21,336 nt of DNA from positions 1-21,336 of IMG/VR virus record IMGVR_UViG_3300021952_000044; one strand, 5' to 3'. Under the pieces are notes generated by a model. It saw only the letters and a list, made by a program, of their open reading frames with translations. It did no database searches and was not told the origin of the DNA. The position numbers were made by a program, and so were the translations under genes. This stretch comes from a virus. Shown piece by piece: positions 19,178 to 21,336 of the stretch; position 1 is the first letter of the stretch, and every line of letters begins with the position of its first letter.

Positions 19178-20347
19178 ATGGCAAAAGGTACAATCTCTTG
19201 GTTTTCTAATTCTCCAGAAGCAACTACTGGTTATGGTCAACAGACTAACCAGGTTGTGAAGCGTTTGAAGCGTGACGGGTACGATGTTGCAATCCTTAGC
19301 AACTATGGTCGCGAGGGTTCTATCGGCGATTGGGATTCTGGCGAAGGTTTGGTTCGTGAGTATCCTAAGGGTGCGCAAGCCTATTCGCAGGATGTGACCC
19401 CGTTGAATCATGCGCATTGGTCTGCGGAACATCCAGGCCAGCCAAATGTTTTGATTACTCTTTACGATGCTTGGATTCTCGAGGGTCGCAAGTATGACGA
19501 AATGAATATTGCGTCTTGGATTCCTGTGGATCATTATCCTTGCCCGCCTAAGGTTTTGGCGTGGGCTGCTAAGGATTCTGTGACCCCTATTGCTATGAGC
19601 CGGTTTGGGCAGAAGGCTATGCAGGATGCGGGCGTTGAAGCCGAGTATGTGCCGCACGCTATCGAACCTGTGTTCACGCCTACGCCTATGATTAATGGCA
19701 TGACTGGCCGTGAGTATCTTGGCCTTGCCGAAGATGATTTCATCGTTGGCATTTTTGCCGCCAACAAGGCTAATGGTTTGGTTCACCGTAAGGCGTTGGC
19801 CGAGAACATTTTGGCGTTTGGTATTTTCGCTAAGGATAAGCCGAATGCAAAACTGTATTTGCATATGGATATGTTTGGCGTGTTTGGTGGATGGAATATT
19901 CCTGATTTGCTTGAAGCTTGCGGGCTAACTCACGACCAGGTTGTTCTTGTAGACCAGGTTGCATACCGTTACGGTTTGGGGCAAGATGTGCTTGCTGGCT
20001 TGTACACGGCTTGTGATGTTTATCTAGGTACTTCGCTTGGTGAAGGTTTTGGCATTCACACTATCGAGGCGCAAGCTTGTGGCACGCCTGTTATTGTTTC
20101 TAACTTTGCTGCGTCAAAGGAACTTGTTGGCGATGGCTGGCTTGTTGATGGGCAGCCGTTGTGGGATCATCACCAAAAGTCTTGGTTCAATGTGCCATCT
20201 ATTCCAGGTATTGTTGATGCTTTGCAGAATGCCTTTGCGCGCCCGCGTGAGCGTTCTCAGAAGGCGTTGGACTTCGCTGCCGAGTACGGCGCGGATGTTG
20301 TCTATGAAACCTACTGGAAGCCGCTGCTAGCAAAGTTGCTTAAGTGA
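19178..20347 (+). CDS. GT4-type (GT-B fold) glycosyltransferase
   Basis: In this 389-residue protein, the N-terminal domain begins ISWFSNSPEATTGYGQQT, typical of acceptor-binding Rossmann domains with the glycine-rich first loop. The C-terminal donor domain has VGIFAANKANGLVHRK (about 189-205). It also has the GT4 signature GEGFGIHTIEAQACGTPVI at 288-306, with E289 and E297 in the E-x7-E position. It would transfer a sugar from a nucleotide donor to protein, DNA base or glycan. It is the first of three sugar/polyol genes downstream of the capsid; AAAGGG precedes the ATG. The target is unknown. Confidence 0.85.
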   Translation: MAKGTISWFSNSPEATTGYGQQTNQVVKRLKRDGYDVAILSNYGREGSIGDWDSGEGLVREYPKGAQAYSQDVTPLNHAHWSAEHPGQPNVLITLYDAWILEGRKYDEMNIASWIPVDHYPCPPKVLAWAAKDSVTPIAMSRFGQKAMQDAGVEAEYVPHAIEPVFTPTPMINGMTGREYLGLAEDDFIVGIFAANKANGLVHRKALAENILAFGIFAKDKPNAKLYLHMDMFGVFGGWNIPDLLEACGLTHDQVVLVDQVAYRYGLGQDVLAGLYTACDVYLGTSLGEGFGIHTIEAQACGTPVIVSNFAASKELVGDGWLVDGQPLWDHHQKSWFNVPSIPGIVDALQNAFARPRERSQKALDFAAEYGADVVYETYWKPLLAKLLK

Positions 20348-20991
20348 TTCCTGTTGTTGGTTTCGCTACGCTGAAACGGTTTGACCTTGCAGACCGTTTA
20401 CTTGCTTCGATTGATTACCCGGTTGAGAATCTGGTTATTGTTGACAACTCGGGGCTTGGGGATTGGAATCCTGAGAAGCCTGTTTGGGTTGTCAATATGT
20501 GGATTATCCGTGTACCGTTTGGGCTGGGTTTAACAGGCGCTTGGAATCTCATTGTCAAGTCAACACCCTATGCCCCGTATTGGGTTCTTATTAATGACGA
20601 TGCTTGGTTTGCTCCTGGGTCGCTCAAGCTCATTGAAGAAAACGTTGATACCGAGGCTTTGAACTTTGCGTTGATAGAACCTAAATGGTCTGCCCCTATT
20701 TTCGGCGAAGGCATGGTTCGTGAAGTTGGTCTTTATGATGAGCGCTTTTATCCGTTGTATTACGACGATAACGATCTTGAACGTCGCGTGAATTATCACG
20801 GCGTAAGAACGCATTACATTCCCGCGGTGATTCATCACGAAAACAGTTCGACACTTGCCAGCGGTTTCAATAAGGTAAATGAAAAATCTTTCGCGGCTAA
20901 TAGTTTTCTTCATTCGAAGAAGGTTGCCGAGGATGATTACACAGAGGGCAATTGGTCGCTAGATATTAGAAGGGCTAACCGATGGGATTGA
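20344..20991 (+). CDS. GT2-like (GT-A fold) glycosyltransferase
   Basis: This 215-residue protein starts at a GTG overlapping the end of the previous gene by 4 bases. It shows the GT-A pattern: N-terminal strand PVVGFATLKR, VIVDNSG (D34-N35) for nucleotide binding, GLTGAWN, and LINDDAWF with N84-D85-D86 as the metal-binding DxD-like motif. YDDNDLERR near residue 140 gives the catalytic ED-like pair. It is short for a GT2 enzyme but complete. It probably works with the GT4 neighbour on one glycan. Acceptor unknown. Confidence 0.75.
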   Translation: MIPVVGFATLKRFDLADRLLASIDYPVENLVIVDNSGLGDWNPEKPVWVVNMWIIRVPFGLGLTGAWNLIVKSTPYAPYWVLINDDAWFAPGSLKLIEENVDTEALNFALIEPKWSAPIFGEGMVREVGLYDERFYPLYYDDNDLERRVNYHGVRTHYIPAVIHHENSSTLASGFNKVNEKSFAANSFLHSKKVAEDDYTEGNWSLDIRRANRWD

Positions 20992-21336
20992 TAGTTTACA
21001 CGGGCGGCTCGTTCGACCTGTTTCATTCAGGCCACGTTGCGTTTCTCAGACGTTGCAAAGAACTAGCCGGGAAACATGGGCGCGTTATCGTGTCATTAAA
21101 CACCGATGAGTTCATCCTTGCCTATAAGGGCAAAGGCTTAGTTATGAACTATGCCGAGCGTGAAGCGGTTCTTGAAGCTTGCCGTTATGTCGATTTTGTT
21201 ATGCCTAACTATGACGGCGCAGATAGTAAAACCGCGATTGAAGCCGCATCTCCTGATTTAGTTGTTATCGGTTCTGATTGGGCTAGGCGTGACTACTATA
21301 AGCAAATGGGGTTTACGCAAGATTGGTTAGATGAAC
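20982..21336 (+). CDS. Glycerol-3-phosphate cytidylyltransferase-like protein, 3' truncated by window
   Basis: The 118 complete codons visible run off the window end. The start overlaps the preceding gene by 10 bases. The cytidylyltransferase signature is clear: YTGGSFDLFHSGHVAFLRR with the H-x-G-H motif, SLNTDEF, a basic YKGKG stretch, NYAEREAVLEACRYVDFVMP and PDLVVIGSDW. It most resembles TagD/GCT enzymes, which make CDP-glycerol from CTP and glycerol 3-phosphate for teichoic acid; related family members use other phosphorylated alcohols. With two glycosyltransferases alongside it suggests assembly of a glycerol- or polyol-containing decoration. A bifunctional heptose- or ribitol-type activity cannot be excluded. 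Confidence 0.85.
   Translation, partial: MGLIVYTGGSFDLFHSGHVAFLRRCKELAGKHGRVIVSLNTDEFILAYKGKGLVMNYAEREAVLEACRYVDFVMPNYDGADSKTAIEAASPDLVVIGSDWARRDYYKQMGFTQDWLDE

Noticed and set aside
19172-19864. 230-codon open frame on the - strand
   Set aside because: It lies antisense to the glycosyltransferase gene, which has clear GT4 motifs. The reverse product has no motif, and the openness follows from the biased codon use of the + strand gene.

Overview
The window is part of a tailed double-stranded DNA bacteriophage (or prophage) genome. Genes are packed with TAATG or TGATG junctions and short overlaps, and all but one lie on the + strand. The single - strand gene is a WhiB regulator, a family confined to actinobacteria and their phages. 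Together with an NrdH-like redoxin and P27/HK97-type head genes, this points to an actinobacterial host. Moderate GC suggests a freshwater Microbacteriaceae-like host, but that is inference. No integrase, repressor or excisionase is visible. Tail tube and tape-measure genes are absent, so they must lie outside the window.

Layout. (1) 1-1230: the end of a tail-associated gene, then a lysis cassette (XhlA-like membrane protein, M23-type endolysin, holin-like protein). (2) 1184-1561: WhiB on the - strand, diverging from the early + strand operon. (3) 1561-3904: a lambda-Red-like pair (YqaJ-type exonuclease plus Erf/Rad52-like annealing protein), small helical proteins, a mini membrane protein and an HNH protein. 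(4) 3905-4034: a hairpin-rich non-coding region. (5) 4035-6337: replication and recombination genes (replisome-organizer-like protein, loader-like protein, zinc protein, SSB-tail protein, RusA resolvase). (6) 6430-9856: small accessory genes, including an HNH-HTH protein, a five-fold zinc-motif protein, an NrdH redoxin and three consecutive genes sharing one C-terminal module. (7) 9846-11663: a metallophosphoesterase, a structured non-coding gap with a tRNA-like fold, an FmdB zinc ribbon and an HNH protein. (8) 11784-19059: head morphogenesis (TerS, TerL, portal, a giant protease fusion, major capsid), with the capsid gene isolated between two strong terminators. (9) 19178-21336: two glycosyltransferases and a cytidylyltransferase, suggesting glycan or polyol modification of virion or host envelope.

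The most striking object is the 670-residue protein at 15523-17535. It joins a HAD phosphatase-like domain, a Dps/ferritin-like domain with correctly spaced ferroxidase ligands, and an HK97 prohead protease in one reading frame. Next are the shared C-terminal module in three consecutive genes, whose coding sequence doubles as the next gene's ribosome binding site, and the zinc-motif repeat protein. Co-oriented genes also alternate between two opposite strand-composition dialects, with abrupt switches at the non-coding gaps.
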